Origin: Guadua angustifolia | Taxonomy: Eukaryota > Streptophyta > Magnoliopsida > Poales > Poaceae | Direction: 5' to 3' | DNA: 64,000 nucleotides | Assembly: GCA_036346375.1 (NCBI GenBank) | Contig: CM070508.1 | Span: forward strand, 37,964,862 to 38,028,861 | Shown: positions 46,226 to 58,207 of the stretch, piece after piece | How positions within the stretch are numbered: position 1 is the stretch's first letter | How the letters are laid out: each line of letters begins with the position of its first letter | Position numbers and translations under genes: made by a program | The notes under the pieces: model-generated | What the model was told of the DNA's origin: nothing | The model's database searches: none | The model's input: only the letters and a program-made list of their open reading frames with translations

Positions 46226-48557
46226 GACACCCTGCTAATTCTATGCAATGGAGGAACATCGATAGAAAATATAAGAAGTACTTTGCATACGATGTGAGGA
46301 ATATAAGGTTCAAGTTGAGTTCAGATGGGATGAATCCTTTCGGCAACATGAGTAGTCATCATAACACTTGGGCGGTGACTTTATGCATCTACAACCTTCC
46401 TCCTTGGCTTTGCATGAAGCGAAAATACATTATGATGCCACTATTGATCTAAGGGCCCAAGCAACCTGGCATGATATCGATGTGTACCTCAAATCATTGG
46501 TTGAAGATCTTCTAATATTGTGGAACGATGGTGTATGGGTACGGGATGAGTATAAAAGAGAGAACTTTATCCTACATGCATTGTTGTTTGTAACCATCAA
46601 TGATTACCCTGCTCTTGGCAAACTATCAGGTTCGACGACAAAAGGCTTCAACGGATGCATCCAATGCTTGGATGATACAGCTAGCCGGTGGTTGAAGAAC
46701 TGCCAAAAAATGGCTTACATGCGGCATTGTAGGTTCCTCCGCAAGGATCACCCATACCGCAATAATAAGAGAGCTTTTGACGGGACAAAGGAGACTGCCT
46801 TAGCTCCGAAGAATCACATTGGGAAATAGATATTTGCCACCATAAAAGATCTTACAATTATTCACAGAAAGGGAGCTGGCAGTACATCTATCCCGAGTTC
46901 CCGGGATAAGCCTCCTTTGTGGAAAAAGATATGAGTATTTTGGGTCCTACCTTATTGGCAGTACTTGGAAGTTTAACATGCAATCGATGTCATGCACATA
47001 GAGAAGAATGTGTGTAATAGCTTGCTTGGTATCTTATTGGACATACCTGGCAAAACAAAAGATACACTCCAAGTACGGATGGACCTCGAAGATATGAAAC
47101 TCAGGAAGGAGCTGCATCATGAAGAAATGGATATAGGCAAAAAGTACCTTCCCGCAGCCTGCTACACTTTGAGCAAGAAAGAGAAAATTAGCATTTGCGA
47201 ATGCTTGCACGGAGTCAAAGTTCCGTTTGGTTACTCTGCTAACATAAAGAGACTAATCTCAATGAAAGACTTAAAATTAATTGGTATGAAGTCTCAGGAT
47301 TGCCACGTGATGATGACACAGATGCTTCCAATTGCAATTAGAGGTGTTCTGCCAGAGAAAGTCCGAGACCCAATTACCAAGTTGTGTTCATTCTTCAGCG
47401 TGATTTCACAGAAGGCCATCCATCCGTTGAACTAGATAAGCTGCAGGAAGACGTGGTCCACACTCTGTGCAGGCTTGAGATGTGTTTCCCTCCATTTTTT
47501 TTGATATTATGGTCCATCTCATTGTTCACATTGTGAAAGAGATATGGATTCTAGGTCCCGTATTTCTACATCAGATGTACCCTTTCGAGAGATTCATGGG
47601 GTTATAAAGAAATATGTTCCTAACCGACATCGACCAGAAGGCTACATTGCCGATGGTTGGGGAACCGAGGAGGTCATTGAGTTCTGCGTCGATTATATGG
47701 ATCTCAAACCGATTGGTGTACCTGTATCTCAGCATGAGGGGAGACTACAGGGGAAAGGGACACTAGGCGAGAAATTACTATGTACTAGCAATCTAGCTTC
47801 ATTTACACAAGCACATTTCATAGTTTTAGAACAATCAGTTGTGGTGGCCCCGTATGTCAACATGCATAAGAACATGCTATCTAGAACAAACCCAGGGAGA
47901 TCAGAGGTTTGGCTCGCGAGAGAGCACAGAGATAACTTCGGCGATTGGTTGCGTAGACACATGATGCATACGGAGACAGACTACACTCAGTTGAAAGTGT
48001 TGGCTCAGGGACTGTCAACTACAATTCGGACATTCCAAGGATACGACATAAATGGTTTTATATTTTATATAAGAGCGCAAGATAAAAAAAGCACCAACCA
48101 AAATAGCAATATCCGTATAGATGCCTATGACAGTAATGGAAATAGGCAAACCTACTACGGATTCATAGAAGAGATTTGAGATCTTGACTATGGTTCTTTG
48201 AAGGTCCCTCTCTTTCAGTACCAATGGGTCAGACTTCCAAGGAGCGTGAATATCGACAAGTACGATATCACTACCATGGACCTCAAACTCATCAAATACA
48301 GAGAAGAACCATTCGTACTTCCTAATTCTGTTACACAAATCTTCTTTGTAACTGACCCAGCTAACAAGGAACGCCACGTGGTTATTCAAGGAAAAAGAAG
48401 GATTGTCGGAGTTGAGAATGTTGTTGATGAGAAAGAGTACAACCAATTCGTTGAGCTTCCCCCTTTCGGACAGGACGTTGACCTAAGTATCATGGAAGAG
48501 AGTGACAAAGCTACGTATATACGCCACGATCATAACAAAGGTCGAATCGTAGCTTAG

Positions 48558-49359
48558 TTATAGTAATGAAATGTATGCTTTCTTTTGTATGAACGACATG
48601 TTTATTTTTTCATATGTAACAATTAATGTAATATATGCAATAATAGAAATTGAGGTTATGCTCTAAACTGGTTCGCTCTGTTCTTTGGCAGCTCAAAGAA
48701 AAGTGTGGTCAAAGATTTTTATAATTTTAGAACTTGATAAAAATTTGGGGAAATATTTAAATAAAATATTAGATGTCTGGTTAGGCCGAAGTTTGCCAGA
48801 GATTGAAATATTTAAATAAAATATTGCTCCAAGGGGGATGCTGGCTACATGGGAGCAGGAGTTCAGAAAATGGAATGTAAAGCTCCCTTTGAATTCTAGT
48901 GAGATGAAGGCTTGGATGGGCAGAAGGTAAAAGAGGTGCTTCTTGAGAGACCCGACTTGCTGGTCCATGATGAAGCCCGACTAGAGCGTTCAAGTGGACT
49001 GTAGGCAAAGAGATACTGCTGATGAGTGGAGATGTTGATGGATGCCTTCAATGACATGAATAGCAAGGTGGGCCGGCCTAATACGGGCCCATCGTGCTTC
49101 GTGTCAAGTTAAATAATTTTTGAAGCATTATTTGATTTTTGAAATATTAAAACTATTAACATAGTGAGAAAGCTAGATTTTTATAATTTTAGGACTTGAT
49201 CAAAATTTAGGGAAATATTTAAATAAAATATTAGATGTCCTATAGTATGCCTCCTAAAATTTTCAGATAATTTGATCAAATTTGATAGGATTTTAAAAAT
49301 CCCAAAAACTCAGCCTTTGAAATGAAATAAATTGAAAGTTTCAATTATTTGGCCAGAGA
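48558..49359. other. CACTA downstream region, AT-rich
   Basis: It contains GGGGATGCTGGCTACATGGG near 48836, matching GGGGATGCTGGTTACATGGG at 21075 in the first CACTA element just before its 3' subterminal repeats. TTAAATAAAATATTAGATGTC occurs twice (about 48757 and 49220). No gene. Confidence 0.5.
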
Positions 49360-49585
49360 CAGCTTATCACTTGTTCATATAACCGATAGTGATATTGATT
49401 ATTACTGCCGGTTGTTCATATAACCGACAGTGATATAGCTTATCACTGCCGGTTTCTTGTATCAATTGGTAGTGATAATAACTATCACTGCCAGTTGTAT
49501 ATCCAACCAGCAGTAATATTCTACTATTACTACCAGTTTGTGGAGTGGGCCGACAGTGATAAAAATTATCACTACCGGTTCTCAC
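49360..49585. repeat. Subterminal-type CACTGCCGG repeats at an internal position
   Basis: There are about ten copies of TATCACTGCCGGTT / ACCGACAGTGATA in both orientations, identical in type to CACTA subterminal repeats at 21228 and 31750. No CACTA terminal repeat follows. This could be the deleted 3' end of the TNP2-bearing element. Confidence 0.8.
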
Positions 49586-51528
49586 ACCGCCATCTCTGTC
49601 TCCATCCCCGTGTGCTGCCTTCATCGCCTCGTCTCCGACCACCGCCACCTCTGACTGCGTCACCTTGTCTCAGAGTTCGCCACCGCCTCGGTTCCCCCTA
49701 CACCTTGGCCATCATTAGCGTCACCTGGCCTTGGAGCACCTTGTCGCCTCGGCTCCTCGCTGCCACCTCTGACCGCGTCGCCTCGCCTCAAAGTTTTGCC
49801 GCCACCTCAGCTCCCCACCACCTCCTCCGACTGCTGCTGCTGCCGCTAAAGGTTGACATTTGTGGGGGCTGTTGCTTTGTGACCTGGGTTGATTTGCCAT
49901 GAATAGTTTGGGCATGTTGGAGGGATAATTCATACAAACAGGGCCTAAATATTTTTTTGCTATTATTCATCGTCGGTTGTGATTTGCAAACTATATGACA
50001 TATATTTGTACTGGTTTATTTTATATGCTTCAATATGGATGGACTTTTGTACATTTGTAATTAAGCGTCACCTTCCCTCCATTTAAGAAAAATTTCAGCA
50101 TCCCAAATAAGGCATTCGTGACCGTAATTAAGTGTTGTCTACAGTATAATGGTTGAAGGAGCTAGTGTAACACTGGAGGTGGCTCACATGACCGCAACTA
50201 AGTATTTTCTGAAGTTATTAATAGCATACAGAGTAAGCTGGGTACACCTCTTTCTAAAAAAGGAATATGAATCTTATAGTAACGTAGCTAATAGATGAGT
50301 AGAGGCAAATATGAATAACCTAAACAAACAAATCAAATCATTGATTTAGCCCTACATAACATTCAAGACTATATCTATATATAACCTTCAATTTAAGACT
50401 ATATCTATATATAACCTACAATTTGTCTTTTATAAGTTGATATAGATTTGTCGTCATCTAATATTAACTACTTTACTTTAAATATTGTAAAATTTTCTAA
50501 AAGAGGTGTATCGAAGCAAATCCCCAATAGCGTTTAATATAACGTTTGTTGGAACCAAATATATATTTTTCAGTTAATCTTTTTAATTGAAGCGAGAATG
50601 GAAGCCTAAAAATAAACACACCTGCATAAGTCTAAGGTATTAAAGGCAGGTTACTAACACAGTAACACCTCTAACCATACAGTGAAAAGAATATACTCCC
50701 TCTGTTTAAGTTTATTTTGCTCACACAAATGTTGTATATTTACTGATCTTGAAAATCAGAACAATTGGTCGTCGGTTGTGATAATTCATAGAAACAGGGC
50801 CTAAGTATTTTTTGCTATTATTCGTTGGTTGTGATTTGCAAACTATATGACATATATTTGTACTGATTTATTTTAGATGCTTAAGTATGGATGGCCTTAT
50901 GTACATTTGTTTTCAATGCAGTTGTATTTCTTGAATTATGGCCTTATGTACATTTGTTTTCCTTCTTTGACCATAAATGAATTCTTGAACCCATTTGTAT
51001 GTACTCTATTATGTTCTTTGAGGTGTATCTTTGATGTAAGAGAATGTAATTTGGACTTGTCAAAAATTCCTTTATGATCTGTATGGGTATTACTAAGGAT
51101 TGTCATTTGGGAGTGTTGGCAATTCTGGTTTAGATGTTTTGTTTATGAGGAAATGACTCCGTTGTTGAATTGCATAAAGTAGAACTACAAATTGCAAACA
51201 CAAATTGCTCGATATGAAATTGCGAATAGATTTGGATGTAATATCCTATTGACATATTTGGATATAATAATTGTTTTCCAATTCATATGGGTGAATTCTT
51301 ATATATGCGTGTAACACACTCTTTTTAATTCTTAAATCCTAATATATATATATATATATTTTTAAATATGTCAGTATTAGTTTGACACATTCATTGGAAT
51401 TATATACATTGTAATTATGCAATTATACATATTTGGATATAAAAATTTAGATGGAAGTTTTGTTTATGAGAAAATGACCCTGTTGTTGAATTGCATAAAG
51501 TAGGTTAGTGGTGTTTCATGCTAGGTTG
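49586..51528. other. C-rich patch, direct duplication and AT-rich spacer
   Basis: 49590-49860 is a C/T-rich, CGCC-rich patch resembling a captured exon, with no recognisable protein. A block of about 128 bp (49932-50059) is duplicated at 50782-50910 (GATTTGCAAACTATATGACA in both). A Stowaway-like half (CTCCCTCTGTTTAAG) lies at 50696. A TA repeat lies at 51341-51358. Nothing else recognised. Confidence 0.5.
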
Positions 51529-51935
51529 ATGTGGCAATGCCATCTAGTACCTAATTGCACATGGAAGTGATTCTGTGTTTGGCAATTTATTCAAATGTAC
51601 AATTCCTCGTTAACTATTAAAGTTCCATGGAATTGCGCTTTTCTAATATGTGTGTATAAAAATGTATCTGTATAAAGAGAGCGACACATATATATCGCAT
51701 TCTCGGAAACAACTGTAAAAAACACTATCATGTGTCTATGCCATCGTTTGAATTCATAAGTTTGACATCATGAGCAGAAGAATAGTCTAGCTGGCAATAC
51801 GGCTATACTTGGGCTCATGTGCTTTTACGTCTATGTTCACTCGTTACATCTATCTTCATTTCTTCATTATGTCTTTTTTCGATACCATTGTATATGTATG
51901 TGTGTTAATTTGAATTTCTGATAAACTTGTTAGGA

Positions 51936-52971
51936 ATGGCCTCTAATTAGGGACAAGTGCTAGAGGGAGTTGGGCCCTCAAATATAGATAAAGTAGGAAT
52001 GGGTAGCCCAACGTACTACCTGAACATACATGATATTGATATGAACAACCTGGCGCCACCACCATAGACCAACCTGACGCCACTGCCATGGACCAAGCTG
52101 ACGCCACTAACATAGGCAAGGTAAAGTATTAGTACATTGTGATTCCCAAAATATTGTAGGGTCAAACGACTAATAAGAAGATCAAATTACAGGCTCAGAC
52201 GTCAAATGAACAAAGGCGGCGCACAGCCCGTGGTCCGAGCAAGATGCCTAAGGGTGTTCACAATATAGTAGAGCTCTCGGCAGTCGGGGAACCTGCTATA
52301 CCTACGTCATCGTTGGGGCCGTATAGGATAGCATGCAGAGTACTTGCTAGGGATTATGTGCCCATCAGCTATAGATCATGGACTGACCGCCGAGGTGACC
52401 AGTGGGTGGTTCCTGATGACCTGAAGAACTTGCTGTGGGACAAGCTAAAAGAAGTATTCTAGTTCCCCCAAGGGTCTGAGTTGGTTGCAAAGAAACGTGC
52501 ACTATGCATCATGTGCACAGCATGAAAGAATTGGAAGATAATGCTGAATAAGAAATATGTGAAGAAGAATGAAACGCCAAATTTTGACATGTACCCAAAG
52601 ATAAGGGAGTTTTGGGATAACTTTGTGGCATACAAGAATTCTGAAGAAGCCTAGATATTGAGTCAAAAGAACAAGGCAAACGCAGATAAGAATATGTACC
52701 CTCACACACTAGGCACTGGTGGCTACGTGAAGAAAATACCTGCATGGGATAGGTGCAAAGAAGAGCTAACCCGCAAGGGCGTCATTCCTGTGACGGCCGA
52801 GTTGAGCAAATGATCGAAGCACTGGTTGCTTGGGAGGGGGGCTTCTGTCTTGGAAGATGGCAACTTAAGCTTCAGGAGCGATAGAGCCCAGGAAGTGTCG
52901 CGAAAAATAGCAGATGCTCACGTGCGGTCTTCCCAAGGCTTTTTTAGTCTACAAAGGGAGAATGACGAGAT
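51936..52971 (+). pseudogene. Second CACTA TNPA-like gene, decayed and truncated
   Basis: It is collinear with the first copy at 18738-19780 (MPKGVHNIVELSAVGEPAI, RSWTDRRGDQWVVPDDLK, HTLGTGGYVKKIPAWDR). Relative to that copy it has TAG at 51948, 52460 and 52652, TGA at 52523 and 52811, and small indels in exon 1. The frame is cut at 52971 by insertion of copy B; the first copy continues there without interruption (gacgagctgactattgcc). Confidence 0.88.
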
Positions 52972-55096
52972 TGTAGGGTCGAGGATGCGCCTAGAGGGGG
53001 GTGAATAGGCATTTTACGAAATTCGATTGCTCACTAAACAATTCGCTCTAATACACCCCTAAGTCAAAACCTAATCAAAGATATATGCGGAAGCGATAAA
53101 TAGATTTTGACAATTAAAGCCTAAATCAACTAGGCTCACTAGTGCACTAACTAAATTATGTCTCTAAACTAGAATTGCTAAATTGATCAATCAATTAACA
53201 CTAAGCAATTCTATTACAATCAAGCAATTGAACAATATACTAGAAATGCAAATACTTGAAAGTAAAAGAGACAAGAGGCAAACGATGTTTTTTCGTGGTG
53301 TTCGGAGACTTGCCGGTCTCCCGTAGTCCACGTTGAGGCAAGCCCACACTTGGACCGGCTCCCGCTCGAGCACCAGACTCTTTCCACTAGTCGTGGTTTT
53401 TCACGCTTTCGCGTAGGCTCAACCCGAACCTTCACAAACTTCGCCGGGGCTTCTCACAACCTTGAGAGCTCCCGCGCACGATGCCTACGCCGTCTAGGAG
53501 TCGGCAACCTCCAAGAGTAACAAGCCGCTCCTTCGCTTGAACTTCACCAAGCACAACGAATGCGCTCCCGGTGATCACCTCGTGCAACACATGCACCAAG
53601 GCCTCCCTCAAGTGCAACACATGCACAAGAGGTTACTCAACCACTTCCTAATTGCATGCAATTGGGCTCACTCTTTAACTCAAGAGGCAAATGGAGAAGA
53701 GCAACACATGCACACAACTCCTACACAGCACCAACCTGCTGCCCAAGCTCCCCAAGGGCTCTATTTATAGCCCCACAAAGAAAACTAGCCGTTTGGGGGC
53801 AAAATGGGCGAAATCAGCATTTTCTCGGTCCGACCGGACCTTGGCCGGTCCGACCGGCCCTCCAGGCCAACGGTCGAAAAACTGACCGTTACACGGCGGT
53901 CCGATCAAGAACCCGTCCGGTCAAGACGCACTCGACGGTCGCCCGCCTCAAGAAAATCGAAAAGCACACGCTCTGGAAAAATCGCACCGCACGGGGGCCG
54001 GTCACACCGCACACCCAGTCCGACCGGACCCGGGCCGGTCCAACCGCCCGGCAGGTCCGACCGACCAGGGGCCGGTCACACCGCCCCTGACAGACACAAC
54101 TTCGATTTTTCCGCGCGATCTCTTTTCCGAAAAACCAAAAACCATTCTTTGAGCCTCTAGATGATCAACACATGATCATACACACGTGCAAAACACATTT
54201 GCACCAATTTAGCTCATGCTCAAGAAATTACAACCAAATTGCAAAAACGCATTTTGCAATCAACTCCAAATCTATTTGCAACACGTATTAAACATATCAA
54301 ACTCGAGTTTATGAGATTAATCCCCCTAGCCATGTGAAGGTCAACGCAAGACCCAGTCAACTTGCCAACACCCGTCGCAAGCCCTACTCACATGCTCTCG
54401 GGATTCCGGACTCATAAACCTCAGTTTATTCGCAGAACAAACTTGCAAATAACTCAATAAACACATTTCATGTTTGAGCACTACTCTTTGCAACACATGC
54501 AAAAGTCTAGCTCCAAGCAACACAAAATCAAGATGCATGAACTCTCTAATTTGCAACATATGCAATTCTCTAGTTCCATGCAACATCAAAACCAAACTTC
54601 AACTAAAACCAAATCACACGTATGAGCTCTTTACTCGCAACACATGCAAGCCTCTAGCCCATACAAACACACAAACATCAAATCATGCTTGAGCTCTCTC
54701 CTTTTGCAACACATGCAAAACTTAGCTCCAAGCAACCACAAGATTTTGAAAGATTGTTTTGAATGAAACCAAAACATGAGGCTTCAACATTTGCAACATA
54801 TGCAAAAGTGAACTTCACGCAAAAGCCAACGCATTAGCTTATCCTATTTGCAACACATGCAAATCAAAGCTTTATGCGAAAACCAAATGCATATGCTCTT
54901 CCTCTTTGCAACACATGCAAATCAGAGCATAAACCAACAACAACCAAGCATAAACTTAACCCATTCGCAACACATGCCCAATGGTTAACTTTATGCAAAA
55001 ACCAAATCCAAATGATTTGAGCTTGAGTGAACGCGGATTGAGATCACCAACACATGATGAAGCTCAAACTAGGAGACAACCCCTCTTAATAGTACG

Positions 55097-58000
55097 TGTA
55101 ATACCACAGTAATTTTCCCAGACCTGGAATTGTCGCAGTTGATTTTTCCTCCCACCCCTCCCCTTTTTCTTTTTTCTCTCCACTCCTCCTTTCCCTCACC
55201 CGGCCTCATGTTTTTCCTTCCCACCCGACCACAGCACGGGTTGCAGCTCCCCTCCCCTTGCGCCTCCCCCTCCTGGCGACTTGGAGGCTTGCTTTTCCCC
55301 TCTTGGCAGCACTCAAGCCTCCTCCTCCCTGGATAGCTGCGCCTCCTCCTCCCTGGATGGCTGCTCTTCCTCCTCCCCTCCCTAGAACCTGGTGCCCTGC
55401 CCCTGGCCGAGCCCTCCATGGCGTGTTTCCCCAGCAGGTCTTCCCCATGGCGCCTCCCTCCCAGGGGTGCTGCTCCCCTCTTCCTCCTCCATGGGGGTAA
55501 GTGAAATTGAAGCTTGAGCTTGTTCTTGCTGTTCTAGAGGTAATCCCCTGGTTGTTTGAGTGCTCTAGGGTTGCTAGATGTGAAAATTTTGGAGGGAAAT
55601 GTGGTCTAGGGTTGGAGGGAGCACTGTGCTATTTCGGGCAGATTTTTGTCCCTCTGTTAGGGCTTCGATTTGAGGGCGTTAGAGGCATTTCCTGGGGGCT
55701 TGATTGTTGTAAAAGTTGTAGATAATCGAGTTACCTTTCAATAGATACTGAAATCACTCAATTTCGTTCAGTCGTTTGAAAGTTATGGCTATTTTACCGA
55801 TTGCTGTCCAGAACGAGTTAAATTGAGTTCGTCTGCTGTTCGTTGCAAATCTTAGAATAATCGGTGCTTTTTCTGGTTGGTCGGCTATAGAAAAAGTTGT
55901 ATATAATCTAATTACCTTTCAATAGAGACTGAAATTGCTAAGTTTTGTTCATCCGTCTAAAAGTTATGACTGTTTTACTTGGGGCTGTCCAGATTGAGCT
56001 GAGTGGTCGGTACCCTCTGTTCATCATCGATCTGGTAGCAGCTGATGCTTTGGCCAAGGTAATGGCTATATTATTCTTGTATTTTATTCCCTTGCGGTCG
56101 TTTTGAGTATAAGATCATGAAAATCCGTTGTGCCAATCAAAAGTTACACTATTTGGAAGTTTTTGTCCCGAAGCTGGGAATTTCAGCGAGCTCAGTTTTT
56201 CGGTGGAACTTTAGTGTGTGATTTGGTGGCCTTCGTGGCATCTCTCATATGTGTGTCTGTGTCGTAGCTGTAGATTAGCCTCTTATGGTTAAGTAGAGGT
56301 AAAGATCGTATTTTTCGGCTAAACCAATTAGGAATTAGGCTCTTTAGAGCGCTGTTGTCTCGGGTAAGCAGATTTCTGTTTTTGGGGTTTTGGGAGTGGA
56401 TTGTAGGATCGAAGTCGATATAAGTCCTGTGTTTGTTTTGTTGGTATGTTTTCAGTAGAGTGTATATTTGCAGGTGGTGTGACCCCAGGAGTGGCATCGA
56501 CTTCTCGCCACTCTAGTTCGAGAGGTTAAAGGCAAGTACATCGAGTAGGGTACCTATTTGAATTGTTTGTTGTTATTTATCTATTTATGGCTAATTTTCT
56601 ATTGATTATGGCAAGTATGAGTTATATTGGTGATCGTACCTTTGAGAACATGATTAGCTATTGGATTCGAGTGGTCACTAGTAAGCCTTCATCTCGGTGA
56701 GTTTACTGTACCTTTGTTAATCTTGCAGTGATTAACTAGGATGGGGTACATGGATACTAGCGGTTAATTTATAAGAGTTGTACTTAGCTATGCCCCGTCT
56801 GGGGAATGGAATTGAGTATGGGTGCGAATCGATTAGATGATTATGATTGTAGCTTGAAATTAATTGTGTTAATTTTATGACAGAAATGTTGTGATGTGTT
56901 GTCATGTTTTGTTGTTGAATCTGATGAGACTAGTGCCGCTGGCAACTTATGAATGTGAGAATTGGCTATGTGTATGTATGGGGTTATGGTATGTTAGTGT
57001 TGGCATTGAATGAAAAGTTGCATTTCATTCATGAAAATTTCATGTGTGCATTCATAATGGAAGAGGCGACCCATGCTGATGCGGGCCTCTGTATTCACAC
57101 GTAGTGAACACGAAAGTCCTACCTCGTAGTCCCATTCATCGAGGTGAATGGGAGCGAGACAGTAAGAGTAGGCACTTTCCATCTACGGGATGGAAGGGAC
57201 GTGAGGTGCACACCGACGGTGGGCACTCGGCGATCTGATGCGTGCATGGAAATGAGCATTCATGTGCATTGCATCTTTCATAATGAGTGTTGTGGTAAAT
57301 AGTGTGTCATTTGGATAGTGATTGTGGTAATTGAAGGTTGATTCGTGGACTCAACCCAAAAAGGGGAGATTGAATTGAATTTGATGAATTAGTGCATTTC
57401 CTTGTCTTGCTAATTATGTTGTATGAATATCGTGGAGTGAAGTCGAGTTATGAACTCAAATTCAAGTGATGAAAATGGTTTGAGTTGCAACAAGGGGTAG
57501 TTAAGTCGGGAGACGTTGGATTTAGAGTCAAGTAATGTTTCTTTGGCATTGAATGGTTTTATTATCAAGTTTATTACTTGATTGCGATGAATTTTGGTTT
57601 AGTCAAGTTTCGTTTTAAATGGGTACAAATGCGTATTTTCCGGATGTTGCTTCCTTTGTATGACTTGCTCTTATGGTCAAGTTCTTGTTTTACTTACGAT
57701 AAACTGGAATTGTTACGCTTGTGTACTTTGCTGAGTCTTGGACTCACGCTTGTTGTTTCTTGTTTTAGGTACCTTGAAGTTGGCTCGTTGGGATGGAAGT
57801 AGTAGCACAATCACGTTTTGCATCATCACCTCTCTATTATGTTAACTTATAGTTCTGATATAAATAGCTCGAGTAAATTATTGTAAGGGGCTGTTCGCGG
57901 TTATGTTTAATGAGTTCCTGTCCTGTAATAATTTATGTGGGGGAGTTTCCTAATTCCTTTTGCATGTGTGATTGGTTAACTAAGGACCTGCTAGGATAAT

Positions 58001-58207
58001 TTCATAGAACTGCAAATGTTTTCTGTCTGCTGAGTGGATGTCCTACTTTCTAGAGAGGTCATGCCGAAATTTCGTAAATTTCGGTGGCTTAGTTTTAATC
58101 CTGTTTTGAGGGTTTAGAGGTTGTTTTCAGTCTTTCCGAAGAGGTGTCATTAGTTATTTATAGTTTTTGGTAGCATCCGTGGCGCGTTCGGGCTCCAGGG
58201 TGTTACA
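55097..58207 (+). mobile_element. Solo LTR, 3.1 kb, inside copy B
   Basis: It runs from TGTAATACCACAG to GGGTGTTACA and is flanked by a perfect 5-bp duplication GTACG (55092-55096 and 58208-58212). Copy A has the uninterrupted site (AGTACGGC). It is the same family as the LTR at 60122-63366: both end with TAGCATCCGTGGCGCGT...GGTGTTACA and share GTCATGCCGAAATTT...GGTGGCTTAG and the hairpin block near 57062-57226. An internal 80-bp segment (GTTGTAGATAATCGAGTTAC) is repeated at 55715 and 55896. No internal domain, hence a solo LTR. Confidence 0.95.
57062..57226 (+). repeat. Five-hairpin block in the solo LTR
   Basis: Consecutive inverted repeats: AGAGG..CCTCT with CCC..GGG (57062-57090), GTATTCAC/GTGAACAC (57091-57111), TCCCATTCA/TGAATGGGA (57130-57153), CTTTCCATC/GATGGAAGG (57175-57197), GTGCACACC/GGTGGGCAC (57206-57226). 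The same five occur in the LTR at 61977-62140 with compensatory changes. Confidence 0.85.

Larger units (their letters stand above)
33045..48557 (+). pseudogene. CACTA TNP2-type transposase, split by a gypsy element
   Basis: This is the main transposase of En/Spm-type elements. The 5' part at 33045-33904 starts with the transposase-associated domain (MDGRWMYDTDRRGPEFFNG, CPCVDCKNEK) and ends in KKDGMIRH. The 3' part resumes at 46226 after the GACAC duplication: PANSMQWRNIDRKYKKYFA, LSSDGMNPFGNMSSHH, LPPWLCMKRKYIMMPLL, then YPALGKLSG and GCIQCLDD. Domains that follow TNP2 in this family come next: MHIEKNVCNSLLGILLDIPG (46992-47435), then 47544-48557 with a C-terminal segment (GRSEVWLAREH, VPLFQYQWVRLP). 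Breaks are a frameshift near 33260, TGA at 33824-33826, TAA near 46450, a single-base loss after GPKQPG, and TGA at 48178-48180 in an otherwise continuous frame. Not functional. Confidence 0.88.
31722..52971 (+). mobile_element. Second CACTA element (or two merged), heavily interrupted
   Basis: The 5' terminus is CACTACTACACAACAGGC at 31722, followed by subterminal repeats, a TNP2 transposase gene (33045-48557) split by a gypsy element, more subterminal-type repeats (49360-49585), and a TNPA-like pseudogene (51936-52971) interrupted by copy B. No 3' CACTA terminus is visible in the window. The order TNP2 then TNPA fits a single element, but the internal subterminal repeats raise the possibility of two adjacent CACTA copies. 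The right boundary given is only the point where TNPA homology is cut. Confidence 0.65.

Noticed and set aside
55130..55500. Pro-rich plus-strand and Gly/Arg-rich minus-strand frames
   Set aside because: They lie in the C-rich leader of the solo LTR and differ from the matching part of the sister LTR. No conserved coding.
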